Notes under the pieces: model-generated
Databases searched by the model: none
What the model was told of the DNA's origin: nothing
What the model saw: only the letters and a program-made list of their open reading frames with translations
In this document: piece after piece, positions 52,101-64,000 of the stretch
Numbering within the stretch: the stretch's first letter is position 1
Layout of the letters: the number at the start of each line of letters is the position of its first letter
Translations under genes and position numbers: made by a program
NCBI GenBank assembly: GCA_964007475.1
Contig: OZ023273.1
Location: 145,487,308 to 145,551,307 of the forward strand
DNA length: 64,000 nucleotides
Origin: Hybos culiciformis
Lineage: Eukaryota; Arthropoda; Insecta; Diptera; Hybotidae
Reading direction: 5' to 3'

Positions 52101-55100
52101 ACATTTAAATTATTATATAATAATCTTAAGTCTGTTAGAATATAATATTATTTTTATTTTGTAACCAAATTACGTTTAAACTTCGACTTCGAACCCTGAA
52201 TTTGAAAGTATGTACTTTATAATATTTGTTTAGACACCTACGTTCTTTCTTATGTAACAAAAATGTATTTCTAGATTATATGTAGCAGGAGCAAATCCTA
52301 CAGTGACAAAATTAATGGAACCCATTTCTTATCCAGTATCACGAGGGACACCAATGCTAGGGTCGAAGATTCGTTGGAATCATTCAGAAAAATGGTTCGT
52401 TCCAGATTATAGTCAAAAAGGTAAACATTATAAAATTAAGTTAAAAATTTAACTTAAGTCTAGTAGTATAAAAAAAATATGCATGGATTTATTTATTATT
52501 TTTAATTGTTCAAGCAACTCCAAAAAAAGATTATTATTTATTTTTGAATAATAAAAAAAGGAAATAGGAATAAAAACAAAAAAAAATTAATTATGATGTT
52601 ATTTCAGTTTCAGGGGGTCAGACAACTGTGGATGTAAAGCTTGAGAACGAAGAAGAGAAATTTCTTATGGGTCATAATATTGATGGCCGAATTTTATACC
52701 CAGCTACCGGATATCTTATTATTGCTTGGCGCATTTTTGCTAAAATACGCAATAGTGAAATAGAGAAGTCACCAGTTGTTATTGAAAATGTTACATTTCA
52801 TCGTGCAACAATATTAACCAAAGAAAGTTCAATCAAATTTGCGGTAAATTTCTTTGATGGCTCTGGTAAGTTCGAGATTTGTGAAAATGGAAATTTAGTT
52901 GTATCAGGTTTCATAAGATTATCTGAAAATATTTCAAAAGAGGAATTTCCTCGTCAAATTTCCCGTACTGATCACAGATCTGGCTTAAATATGAACATCG
53001 ATGATATTTATAAAGAATTACGACTGCGTGGTTATGATTATTCTGGATTATTTCGTGGAGTTGTAAAATCTGACGCAAAATTAAAGCTAGGTGAACTAAA
53101 ATGGGAAAATAATTGGATCACATTTATGGATACTATGCTTCAGTTCAGTATCTTATCAACTAAATCGAGAGAAATTTATTTACCTACTTTTATTGAAAAA
53201 ATAATTTTAAACCCAATGAAACAATTGGAAACAGTGTCAAAGTTAACCAATGAAAAACCGCATATTCCAGTAAATTATAATTCGGATGTTGAAATAATTG
53301 AAAGTGGTGGTGTTCAAATTAAAGGTTTGAAAGCGACCATCACATCGAGGCGACCCTGCTCACAAACAAGTCCTATTTTAGAAAAATATTGCTTCATTCC
53401 TCAGTTCAGAAGTGTTGAACGGAATGAAAAAATTATTGCTCTAACAATAGCAATTGGGCTTGTTATCGAAAACGCCGGAGGAGCTTTGAAAATTAAAGTA
53501 ACAGAAATCTTAAATCAAAATACGTCTATTGAAAATATATTGGCACCAACTATATTTAGGATTATAGAATCTGAACCAGTGTTAGCAGCTGATATTTCGA
53601 TTGCTGTTTCTGATATGGATATAAATCAACTTGCTTCTAAAATTAAAGAAGAAGACATAAAAATAATAAATAGAAATATTTCAGAAACTGAAATTGACCA
53701 AAATTGTCAATTAATTGTAGCCTCTGATATTCTATCAAGGCCTGATTATTCTATTGCGATGCAAAATATTGTAAAGTCTTTAAAGAGAAATGGATTTTTG
53801 TTGCTTGAAGAGAATGTTAATTGCTATCGCAGTTCAGATATTTTCAGAAAATTGAAATTAAAAATAGTTCAAGAACAAATATACGGTGAGCGTGTAATAA
53901 TTTTAGCTCGAGAAAAAGTTGATATACTTAATCGAAATAAAATTGTTATTCATTTAACTGAGCAAAATTATAATTGGTTAAATAAATTGAAAGCAGCATT
54001 ATGTTCAGCTAATGCTGACAATAGACACGTTTATTTGGTTTGCCAAGGAGAAGAATTATTTGGTGCAGTTGGATTAATGAATTGTATTAAAAATGAAATT
54101 GGAGGTAAACTAGCTCGAATGTATTTCATTCAAGACAATAACATTGAGAAATTCAACTTTACATCGAAATTTTTTATGGATCAATTTGAAAATGATTTGA
54201 TTATGAATATTTTTAAAAATGGACAATGGGGTTCTTACAGGCACATTCAATTGCCCACAGAGAATCAAATTTTGCCTGTTGAGCACTCTTATGTAAATGC
54301 GTTGGTGAAAGGTGATTTATCTAGCCTAAATTGGGTTGAAAGTTCTCTATCAAAAGAAAATAATTATGATCCAAGTTATGAATTATGTACAGTTTACTAT
54401 TCAGCTTTAAATTTTCGTGACGTTATGATGAGTACAGGAAAAATAGGCATTGAATCTTTGCCTGCTGAGCTGAGACAAGAAGAATGTGTTTTAGGTATTG
54501 AATGTTCGGGACGAAATTCAAAGGGTAAACGCGTGATGTGCGTGTTATTAGGAAAAGCACTGGCTACGTCTTGCTTAGTTAAAAAGAATGCTTTGATAGA
54601 AATTCCCGATAATTGGACAATGGAAGAAGCTTCAACCGTTCCATGTGTTTATATGACAGTATATCTAGCATTAGTTGTTCGTGGTCGAATGTTACCAGGC
54701 GAGAAGATTCTAATTCATTGTGGTGCTGGTGGTATCGGAATAGCTGCTATTACCGTTGCTTTGCATCATGGATTACAAGTTTTTACAACAGTTGGTTCTG
54801 ATGATAAACGTGAATTTCTTAAAACCAGATTCCCTCAATTGAAAAATTGTCACATCGGATATTCAAGGGATACTTCTTTTGAACAAATGATTATGCATGA
54901 AACTAATGGGCAAGGTGTCGACTTAGTTTTAAATTCATTATCGGAGGAGAAACTTCAAGCCTCAGTTCGTTGTTTGGGCATCAATGGTCGTTTTCTAGAA
55001 ATCGGAAAATTCGACTTAATGCAAAATAATTTATTGGGTATGTCAGTATTCTCGAAAAATACATCTTTTCATGGAGTTCTATTGGACCAGGTCATAACGC

Positions 55101-58100
55101 GGGATAACGATTTACAGGAACTTGTTTCATTAGTATCAAAAGGAATAAAAAATGGAGCTGTTCAGCCATTACCAACAACTGTTTTTAACGAAAATCAAGT
55201 AGAACAAGCTTTTAGGTTCTTAGCATCTGGAAAACACATTGGAAAAATTGTTATCAAGATAAGAAACGAAGAGCCGTTAACAATTTGTAAAGCAGCACCG
55301 AAATTTATTAAGGCCATACCAAGAACATATTTGTACAAAAATAAATCCTACATTATTATAGGAGGTTTGGGAGGCTTTGGATTAGAACTGAGTAATTGGC
55401 TAATACTTCGTGGATGTAAAAATTTGGTTTTAAATAGTCGTAAAGGAATTGTGACTGGTTATCAGTCACTAATGGTAAGAAGATGGCAAGAGCAAGGAAT
55501 CAAGGTTTTAATTGATACAAATGATGTTGCAACTAAAAGTGGGTGTCTCAAAGTAATAGATAATGGCAAAAAATTGGGACAAATCGGAGGCATTTTTAAT
55601 TTGGCAGTCGTACTTTGTGATGATTTAATAGAACATCAAACCGAGGATAATTTCCGAAGTGTTTGCACTCCAAAAATAAATGTTACAAAATTTCTAGATG
55701 TTCTTTCACAAGACTTATGTCCTACATTAGATTATTTTGTGTGTTTTTCGAGTGTATCATGTGGTCGGGGAAATATAGGCCAAACAAATTATGGAATGGC
55801 AAATTCAGTTATGGAGCGCATATGTGAAAATAGGCAGGCATCAGGCTTTCCTGCTACAGCTATTCAGTGGGGTGCTGTTGGAGACACTGGAATAATTATT
55901 CAAAATTTGGGTGATAATGATACCGTTATTAGTGGAACATTACCTCAAAGAATGAATTCTTGTTTGCGAACCTTAGATATGTTCCTTCAGACGCCGCATC
56001 CAGTTCTAGCTTCAATGGTGATCGCAGAAAAAAGGAAAACTGAAACGTCTTCAGCTAGTATTTTATCTTTCATTACCAGTATAATGGGGTTAAGAGATAT
56101 TAATAATATTGCTGACACAACTTCCCTGGCTGATATAAGTATGGATTCTTTAATGGGTACAGAAATTAAACAAACATTCGAAAGAAATTTTGATATAATA
56201 ATGTCGCCACAAGAGATTCGTAATCTTACTTTTGGAGATTTAAGAAAAATGGATAATAAAACTTGTTCAAAATTAGAAATCTGTGCAATGGATGCAAATA
56301 ATGATAAAAACTTAGTGAATGGTTATGATGCGACTATTACATTTAATCCAGAATTGATCCCGAATGAAACTATTATATGCTTGAATAAGGGAAATATGAA
56401 AAAAGCACTACCAATTTTTATGATTCATCCAATTGAGGGATTTGCTGAACCTCTTATACCATTAGCAATAAATATAAATCGGCCGGTGTACGGATTGCAA
56501 TGCTCATTAGATGCACCACTAGATTCAGCAGACTCATTAAGTAAATTTTATATCGAAAAAATTAAGAAACTGCAAGCTGTAGGACCTTATTTAATTGTTG
56601 GGTATTCGTTTGGTGCCTTGATAGCCTACGTTATGGCAGTACAATTAGAAAAAATTGGAGAAAAAGCTCAAATTATAATGTTGGATGGAGCACCCAAATA
56701 TGTTCATTGGCGTTTGGATATAATTGTTCAACAAAGAAATAAATTAAATGATAGCCATACGAACGAAGCATTAGGTTTATCATATTTTTGTGCATTATGT
56801 GGTGACTTGGACTATACTAAGGTAAATATTATTTTATTGAAACAAATCAATCAAATTCAAGTGCCAAGAAATAGACATTGGTGCGTTCAACTCAGTGATA
56901 AGAGGAGTTATGAATTAAGATCGAACATAAAAAACTTAACAAAATTCTAATTTCGAAAATAAATTTTATTTTCAATATTTTGATGGAATTCAATGAATAT
57001 ATAATTTCTTGTTTCATTCAAATAGATAGAAAAACAGAATTAACTTATAGATTCTTAGTTTTTTTGTTTTGTTAAAAGCTAAGGCGTTTGAAAATTTTCG
57101 AAATTTAATTATTGTAAATAAAAAGAAAAAAAAAAAATTCGATAATATTCATTTGTTCGATAATATTCATTTGTACACATCAATTTTCAGCGAAAGAATT
57201 AAAATGCATAGTAATTTTTGACGGATAATGGGTTAAAAAGGGGAAAAAAAATTTGCTTTTGATTCCAATCATTTTAAAGTTACATTTTCATGTAAATAAA
57301 TACAATCATTAACTTTTTCTTTAAAATATAGGTTTGCCAAAATTTATTAAAATCACCAACATATAAATCCAAATTAGAGAAAACCGCACAACTTCTTCAA
57401 AAAGTACACAATAAACCTATAAATCTGGTAAATAAAAATATATATTTATATTAGATTTTGGAATAAAATTTGAAGTTTTTTTAACTTTAGATAACAACGG
57501 CGGCTAATTCATTTTATCAAAAATTATTAATGGGTAATAATTTTGAAAGCAATTCAAAAATTCAATCCGATGTGATACTCATGAAAGCTACGGAAGATTC
57601 AACAGACGACTTAGTTGACGATTATGAATTATCAAAGGTTTGTTAAGTTAATTATAATTTAAATTTTCTCAGGAACAAAAACTTGTGATTTTTCTGACCG
57701 CTTATAGCATTTATGAATAAAATTAATCGCAATATTTTCAAAAGTAGAAAGTCGATAAACTTTCCAAATTTTTCGTAAAAAAAAACAAACAGAACCATTA
57801 TAATATGACCTATTTCCTTCCCTATTGTAACTCCCATTGAAATATAATTAATGTGTAAATTTAATATTTGGAAATACATATTATAAAAGCATAGAATCAA
57901 AAATAATAAAATATGCCTAGGATACTATATTTTTTTTTACATGGTTGTAATAATTCGGTAAACATGTTTTTGAATAATTTATATTTTATTTTCAATGGGT
58001 ATGTATTCAATAGATACGGTTTTTTGATTTATATATAATAAAAGTAGATGTAACAGTGCGTCAATTTTTCAACACATTTACTAATAAATCTTATAAAAAT

Positions 58101-58386
58101 TGTGACTGATAACAGGTATGTTTATTGCAACGGGAACAACTTAGTTCTGATCAAGTGAACAAATCCTAGAACCTTATAATTAATTTTTTACTTTAATTTT
58201 TTATTTATTTTATTAGCTTGAGGTGAAACAGTAAATTAAACTTTTAATTTGTGTTTATTTTTTTTATTTTAGATATGTCAGAAAAAAGTTGAAGTTATAT
58301 CAGTGAAAGGAAATCACCGCACATTTATAACTGAACAAGAATCGATTAATAAAATTTCCGAAATTATTAATAATTTTAAATTTTAA
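49107..58386 (+). CDS. FASN: Fatty acid synthase 2, type I multidomain, 2399 aa
   Basis: Exons 49107-51589, 52275-52420, 52608-56821, 57332-57427, 57491-57637 and 58273-58386 give 2400 codons with the stop. All catalytic sites are present: KS C186, H318 and H356; MAT S607; DH H899 (HNIDGRILYP) and D1020; ER GAGGIG at 1582-1587; KR GGLGGFG from 1795 and Y1938; ACP S2057 (SMDSL instead of the usual GxDSL); TE S2210 (GYSFG) and the GNHRTF His at the end. The gene is a head-to-tail duplicate of FASN-1, 4.2 kb downstream, and most residues match. Introns 1 and 4 of FASN-1 are absent here at exact positions. The KR has VLCDD where FASN-1 and the family have VLRDG. It lacks most of the N-terminal linker of FASN-1. 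The acceptor at 52607 is followed by a second TTTCAG that would drop two codons. Confidence 0.95.
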
Positions 58387-58501
58387 AATTTATTTACAAA
58401 ATTTTGTAAGCTATTGTGAAAATTTATACCTTGTTATATAAATTTGTTAATCTTTTGATAGTTTCCTCTTTCTGTACAATATATATATGATATAAAATTA
58501 A

Positions 58502-58507
58502 AATAAA
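58502..58507 (+). promoter_or_regulatory. Putative poly(A) signal of FASN-2
   Basis: AATAAA lies 116 bases past the stop codon. Confidence 0.5.
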
Positions 58508-58887
58508 CAAAAAAATGTATTTATCAATATATACTAATACATATTATAAAAATAGAATTTATGATTAATTCATCAACGCAAAATCGAAGCTAGAAACACG
58601 AAATACAGATACACAAGATTCGATTTCTTAAAAATTCAGCCTTATGAGTGTAAAAAGATAAGGAGTAATCCACAAATGTCTAACGACGCGACGTAAGAAA
58701 GAAACAACCGTGTATAAAACTTTTGTTTTTGTTTTCAAGTTAATAGTTTACAGTACTTAACCTCTGGGGTTTTAGAATTCGAGAGTTCGGATATTCTTGT
58801 CCTTATTTATCAACAAATTCAATACCTACGAATAGAATAAAAGTCTGTAATTAACATCGCATCGATTATAAATAATTAACGTTACTA

Positions 58888-58893
58888 TTTATT
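58888..58893 (-). promoter_or_regulatory. Putative poly(A) signal of RTN4IP1
   Basis: TTTATT on the given strand, 117 bases past the stop codon of the minus-strand gene. Confidence 0.45.
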
Positions 58894-59009
58894 AAAAATT
58901 TACTTATGTACATTGTAGCGTGGTATTATCATTATTATATGTAGATATATTAAGGCTTTTTTAAATTAAAATAACTAGTTGAAATACCTAGTAGTTTTTT
59001 TTTGTCCTC

Positions 59010-60621
59010 TTAAGTAGTTTTAAGGTTTTCTATATTTATAACAACTTTTCCTCTAAGATGACCATCTTTGACTTTTTTGTAAGCTTCGTCAGCTTTATCA
59101 AAATCGAAAACACTATCAATTGATGGAAGAAGCTAAAAATAAAAAAAAATAAAAACATTTTTGATAATTCCTTTTTATATACAGTTTTTTTAGATTTGTA
59201 GAATTTATATAAATATATATTTTTGCTTTGTAATTAGAATTTTTTTTTAAATAAAAAAGTATAAAAAATTCATCTTAAGAATTCTTAGGGTAAAAACATT
59301 TTCAACTGATTTTGGTTTTTATTTAAATATAAAATAGCAGATGTAAGCTTACTTTCTTTCTTTCAATCAATTTTTTCAAATATTCGATTCCTTGAGGTGC
59401 TGGTACAAAATACCCCCATTTAATACAACCCTGTTTTGAAGTTATTGATTTTGCATTCGATTCAACAAGCTGAACAATATTCTTGACGAGACCAACAGCT
59501 AATCCTGATTCATCGAAATTTTTTAAAAGTGGTGACGAAAATGTAACATACTCTTTAAACTGGCAATTTAAATTTTCAGCATATTTTGGACCTTGACCAG
59601 CACAATCGAGAATTAAATCATATGGACCATTTTCAGATAACTGACTTATTTGTGTTTCATCTGTATAATCGATTACATGATGGGCTCCCAAAGATTTTAC
59701 TAATGATATGGCATCGGTAGAACATGTCCCAATAACGGTACAGTTTTCAGCTCGTAAAATTTGTATAGCAATGGAACCTACACCTCCGGATGCTCCTAGC
59801 ACTAGCACTCGTTTTGTATTTTTTGAATTGCATTCATTACGCCCATTTGAAGTTAAAGCACCACTAAGCCCACCTAGCTTTCCTGTTATGAAAATACCTG
59901 ACCAAGCTGTTAGACCCGAATACAAAATTGAAGCCGACTCGTCAGCACTAAATTCAGGTGGACGTCTGTTAACATATGTTTCAGGTAAAACCAAAAATTC
60001 ACTGTGACTGCCATTTATATGGAAAGGCACAATGCCCCAGACAGTGTCTCCAATTTTTATATTACTACTTGCACCCATACCTAAAAAAAAATACATTTTT
60101 GTTCAGATAATTGATTTTTTTGATACAATATCTAGATAAATACCTTTTTGTGCAACAATTCCTGAAAATTCTCGACCTAATGTTATAGGAAACTCAATTG
60201 CATCTCTATTGCAACGTAAGATATTTATAAATTTAGATCCATATCCGCCTAGAATATTGTATATTAAAATTAATTAGACATAAGGGTTCATTAATACATA
60301 ATAGTAATACATAATGTAGGTTTGACATAACATAGCTTAGAATTTGTTGAACTTACCAACCATTAAGACATCGATTGGATTCACACCAGCAGATTGAACT
60401 TTAATTAAAACATCGGTTGAGCATTTAATTTGTGGAATTCTTAATTTATCAGAGAATTGTAATTCGTCAAGATCTCCGTACCCATGAATTTGCCATCCTT
60501 TCATTTTGTTTCTGCTTATGGGAGTGGGACAAGTACAAGAGTCATTTAAATTGGTTGCTGTTGCTGTTGCAGTCGATGAAAACTTCTGCCAGAATTTTAT
60601 GTTTCGACGAAATATCGACAT
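59010..60621 (-). CDS. RTN4IP1: Reticulon-4-interacting protein 1 homologue, mitochondrial NADPH oxidoreductase, 406 aa
   Basis: Four exons on the minus strand: 60357-60621, 60144-60248, 59353-60080 and 59010-59132, giving 407 codons with the stop and all GT-AG. Residues 1-25 are Arg/Ser/Thr-rich without acidic residues (MSIFRRNIKFWQKFSSTAT), as in a mitochondrial presequence. Then follows a GroES-like MDR fold (NPIDVLMVGGYG, FPITLGREFSGIV, GDTVWGIVPF) and a Rossmann NADPH site (GASGGVGSIAIQ). HVIDYTDE, YDLILDCAG and the closing LRGKVVI are typical of the family. RTN4IP1 (Drosophila Rad8) is a mitochondrial quinone-type oxidoreductase; the human protein has been linked to coenzyme Q synthesis and respiratory complex I. 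The gene is intact and converges on FASN-2. Other MDR enzymes are less likely given the NPIDVLM and GYG words. Confidence 0.93.
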
Positions 60622-60964
60622 AGTTGGATTATTTTAATACCTGTGAGTTCTTTGTTTTTTGTAGTCGAGTTCACTTTCACTTTTAACGCAACTCAACTCT
60701 TCAACAAATCAACAAAATGTATTTTCTTTTTTCTGTTATCAAAAAAAAAATTAATATAAAGTTTATTTACAATTAGTTTTGTTTTTGGTAAACAAGCGGG
60801 CACGATGTCGATGTTTTATCAACAAGATTATGCTGTTAGCTGTTGCACTCAAATTAATTTTTAAGAGTTCTTTTTAGGTTTTGAAAGTTTTTTCAAAGTG
60901 AAAAAATGTTTTCATTTTATTTGAATAAAAGATTTTCAAAAAAAAAGTGAAAATGAAATGAAAC
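60622..60964. other. Promoter-side flank of RTN4IP1
   Basis: AT-rich DNA upstream of the RTN4IP1 start. No other gene is seen, and no core promoter element can be named with confidence. Confidence 0.5.
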
Positions 60965-61378
60965 GGGTACTTTTCCGTTAGCCGGGCGCTTTTTGCGGCG
61001 CAAATTTACGGCGCCAAAAATGTTAGTGAAAACTTATGGTAATTTAAAATGAATAGTTTTTTTCGTGTATCGGGGGATGGCTGCCCTCAGGGTACCTTTT
61101 TTTTTTTTTTTTGCGATGCGAATGGCACGGGGACTGTTGTGCAGAAATTTAAAGGATACCCGTCCTATTCGCATCGCGCGAAACGCGCCAACGCAAAATA
61201 AAAAAAAAAAAAAAAAAGGTGCCCTAGGGGGCAGCCGTCCCCCGATACACGAAAAAACTATTCATTTTAAATCATAAATTTTCAGTAACATTTCTGCTTT
61301 GCAATTTTTCGCGCCATACATGTGCGCCGTAAAATTTTTTTGCGCCGCAAAAAGCGCCCGGCTAACGGAAAAGTACCC
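60965..61378. mobile_element. GC-rich foldback element, about 414 bp
   Basis: The first 40 bases (GGGTACTTTTCCGTTAGCCG onward) return as reverse complement at the far end. The inverted match goes on inward through GTGTATCGGGGGATGGCTGC and its partner near 61225-61250, to a loop with GCGATGCGAAT and ATTCGCATCGC around 61110-61180. Most of the element thus folds on itself. Poly(T) and poly(A) runs face each other in the stem. It is far richer in G+C than its surroundings and has no coding capacity. No clear target duplication was found. Confidence 0.8.
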
Positions 61379-64000
61379 AAGTTTGTGTTATTAATGTGTG
61401 AAAATTCAACCTGCTTATACATATACAAATATGTATAAAACTATAGGCCTTAACCGAAAAGAATTTAAACCAGCTTGAGTCACTAAAATCAAAGTGTTAA
61501 AATTAACCACTTGTAGCGCAATATCATTTAAGAATTCGCTCACATGTCCTAAATTTGTTTATTTTTATTTCTTCGTTTTGATTCGCATTCGCATCTTTTT
61601 TTTCCATTTTTATTTTATTCTCAAAATTCAATTATTCTTCAACAAACTTCAAAGTTCATTCATCAAATAACACAAACAAATAGAGAGAGATTGCATAAAA
61701 AAAAAGGAAAATTGAAAAATGAATGAAAATTTTAAAATATTAATTAAAAAAATAAAATAAAAAAGTGAATTTTAAAATATTTAAAAAAAAAATTTAATAA
61801 ATTTTTTTCTGCTTATGAAATTAAGTTAAGGTGGTAAGTTTGTAGCTGTTGTTTGTATGTAAGATAAGTTTGTTTAATTTTTTTTTGACGATTTCTTGTT
61901 CCTTGACATCCTTCCAATTTTCAAATAAAAAAAACATTACCTTACCTACCACCTGGATGATGATTTCGTTCATAATTTCTTAACAGTCTCCCGCATGGAC
62001 TGAAACAAAAAAATCATTTCAAATTGATCTTAATTTTAGTGCCTACTACATACCTTGTCTAGGTTTGGTTATTATAAGTAGGTATACCTAGGTACCTACC
62101 TACCTACCTATTAGTTTAGACAGAACTATTAGTGATGTTCTTATTGAAGACTGGTGGTATCTTTTGGTGTTTCTTTAGTGCTTTGATTTAAAATTAAATA
62201 TAAATATATTAGATAGGTAGGTAGGTAGGTAGGTAGGTAGGTAGGTAGGTAGGTAGGTAGGTAGGTGAACCGGTGTTACCCTGTACTCAATGTGTCCAAT
62301 TAAGGAAGTAGCTTCCGGTATCTGGGTATACCAACTCAGACATCAATCATTATTTGGCAATAAAAAATTGCGTTGTAGGTAAGATTATAGGTAAACAATG
62401 AATTAACAAAATTTACCTATACCTACCTTCTTTTTGAAATCCATAGCAACTCCAAGGAAACTATATATACACAATATATCTAAAGGATACCTACATTACA
62501 TGAACAAATATATACCAACCTATTTATGATATATTTTAATATTAATTTTAAAAGTATTTATTTTTTTTTGCTCAACATTTTTTCAATCCTTTTAAAATAA
62601 TTTGAAAATAATAATATGGTCAAGTCAATACAGTTTAAAGTAAATTAATCAAGCCAATACAATTGAAAGTAAATTAATTAAGAGAAACTTATTAAATCAG
62701 TTCTCTACAGTTTTGTGGTGATAGAGTAATGTAGGAAAAATGTACCCAGATGTGGGTACTAGGATAAAATATGTAGTTTTTCTCTTTTTTTTTTAAAGTT
62801 GCCTTCAATGAACAATTTTACCTTGTTTCTATGGATTTTTCTTTGTACAATTTTTTTTTTATTTTACATTAGAATAAGCTATTAATCTACACTGTGTGCT
62901 TGGCGTCTTTTTGTCTGCATAGCACAAGTTTTTAAGAAATTAATTTCAATGACAATTTATAATCAATAATTTATTTATTGTGATCTTGTTCAGCTTTCAA
63001 GGTAATACTAATTAAAGTCTAAAATCTAAAACAAATTTATTTAACTTCAAAATAATTGAATTTTTTTTTTTAGAAATAATATAAAAAAAAAAGATTTTAA
63101 AAATAAATCTAAGAAATAATTATTCCTAAATTGAATATCTAAGAGATACAATTGGAAAATAGAAACAAAAAATAGTTTTTTCTGTTTCAAAAAGAAAACT
63201 CCAAGAAGTCAACAAAGTCAAGGAACTTATTATGTTGTTTCTCTTGGATACGAATTAGTTAATACTAATTAATTAAGTTGAGATGCAAAACAAAAAAAAA
63301 AAAAATTTAAATCTTTTTAATATAAATTAATATTTTGGTTCATTTGAATGATAAGTCTTGATAAGATTTGCTTCAAGAAGTTTAAATAGGAATGTAAATT
63401 TTGATCTTCCCTTTTATATTAATCGTTTGAATCTACTTAATCCCATAAAGGCAATAAGATCTTACTTAATTTTTTGTTTCACCCACAATGTATTTTTGAG
63501 TTTCATAGCATAACCGTCCCCCCTTTCAGAATTAAAATTAAATGTTCTCCCTAGAAATTTCAGAGACAATAAATTTCTAAACATCCCATTGTGGCGCATA
63601 ACATACTTAGGACCAAGCCAGCTCTTTATTTGTTATGTTGAATAATTACAACCGCTTTTACGAGTTGTTGGGTCCGAGATTTCGGCTTGAAATTGTTTAT
63701 TTATCTTGTTTGCCCAATGCTGTTTTTCATGCAATTTTTGCTACATTATTGTTTTAAATTACCAGGTTGTAGGTTTCATTAAATTATCAAATGATTATAA
63801 TTTTAGCGATATTTTGTTAAATATATCACATTGTTAATGAAATAAGCTAGAGTATTGATATGTTTATATTTTTTTTTTACTGAAAATATTAAAAGACGTC
63901 TTAATGTAATATCATTAATTAATATTTTAGTATTATTATGCATACAACTATTTGTAAAATTACTATTTGTATTAAATAGATGAGACAAATAAATGTAATA
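61379..64000. other. Gene-poor end of the window
   Basis: No coding exon that I can support on either strand. Apart from a (TAGG)n tract it is AT-rich unique-looking DNA with several TACCTACC words. Confidence 0.5.
62214..62266. repeat. (TAGG)n microsatellite
   Basis: About thirteen uninterrupted TAGG units. Shorter CCTA runs on the same strand lie 100-150 bases upstream (about 62085-62112). Confidence 0.95.

Larger units (their letters stand above)
58387..59009. other. Convergent 3' spacer, FASN-2 and RTN4IP1
   Basis: 623 bases separate the two stop codons. A plus-strand AATAAA lies at 58502-58507, and a minus-strand one (TTTATT) at 58888-58893. No gene or clear repeat otherwise. Confidence 0.6.

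Noticed and set aside
36776..58386. The pair as bacterial-type polyketide synthase genes gained by transfer
   Set aside because: Introns, domain order with animal-type C-terminal thioesterase, and animal FASN words such as SSVSCGRGN point to ordinary animal FASN.
33185..58700. ACGACGCGAC word at about 33203 and 58683 as a shared regulatory element
   Set aside because: The match is only about 15 bases, with no further similarity around it.
59010..60621. The MDR gene as a stray FASN enoyl-reductase domain
   Set aside because: It has its own start, a mitochondrial presequence, four exons and RTN4IP1-specific words, and lies on the other strand.
62214..62266. (TAGG)n tract as insect telomere repeat
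   Set aside because: The arthropod telomere unit is TTAGG. This is a four-base unit of only about 50 bp in the interior.

Overview
This is a very AT-rich eukaryotic nuclear window, almost certainly from an arthropod and most probably an insect. Genes are split by short AT-rich introns with GT-AG ends, the spacers are full of poly(A)/poly(T) runs and TAGG/CCTA words, and there are many short non-autonomous inverted-repeat elements. I cannot name the species or order from the sequence. Exon models were built by hand from reading frame, splice sites and protein motifs; coordinates should be good to a few bases for the conserved genes. The + or - after each span below is the strand.

Layout. About 1.6-9.6 kb holds unrecognised, probably lineage-specific genes: a small bZIP-like protein (1650-2216 +), two tandem two-exon paralogues (4868-5558 - and 6887-8094 -), a broken copy of the bZIP-like gene's 5' end (9461-9614 +), and a 1.2 kb element made of palindromic 14-mers (3361-4591). 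At 10.4-13.8 kb (-) lies a complete seven-exon JMJD7 lysyl hydroxylase gene. Head-to-head with it, at 15.1-21.0 kb (+), is a THAP zinc-finger gene whose introns carry a GC-rich foldback repeat and a nested pair of inverted-repeat elements. A decayed copy of its last exon follows it. About 21.6-36.5 kb is a 15 kb gene-poor stretch that may hold 5' UTR introns or regulatory DNA of the next gene.

The centrepiece is a head-to-tail pair of complete type I fatty acid synthase genes, FASN-1 (36776-44891 +, 8 exons, 2418 aa) and FASN-2 (49107-58386 +, 6 exons, 2399 aa). Both keep every catalytic residue I looked for, in the order KS-MAT-DH-(pseudo-ME)-ER-KR-ACP-TE. They share five intron positions, and FASN-1 has two further introns that FASN-2 lacks. 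Tail-to-tail with FASN-2 is a complete mitochondrial RTN4IP1/Rad8-type oxidoreductase gene (59010-60621 -). The last 3.4 kb carries a GC-rich foldback element and a (TAGG)n tract but no gene that I can see.

The two FASN genes both make a cytosolic enzyme that builds saturated fatty acids from acetyl-CoA and malonyl-CoA with NADPH. Keeping two intact copies suggests division of labour, for example general lipid against cuticular or oenocyte lipid, but the sequence does not show this. The neighbouring genes (JMJD7, THAP, RTN4IP1) have no evident functional tie to them.
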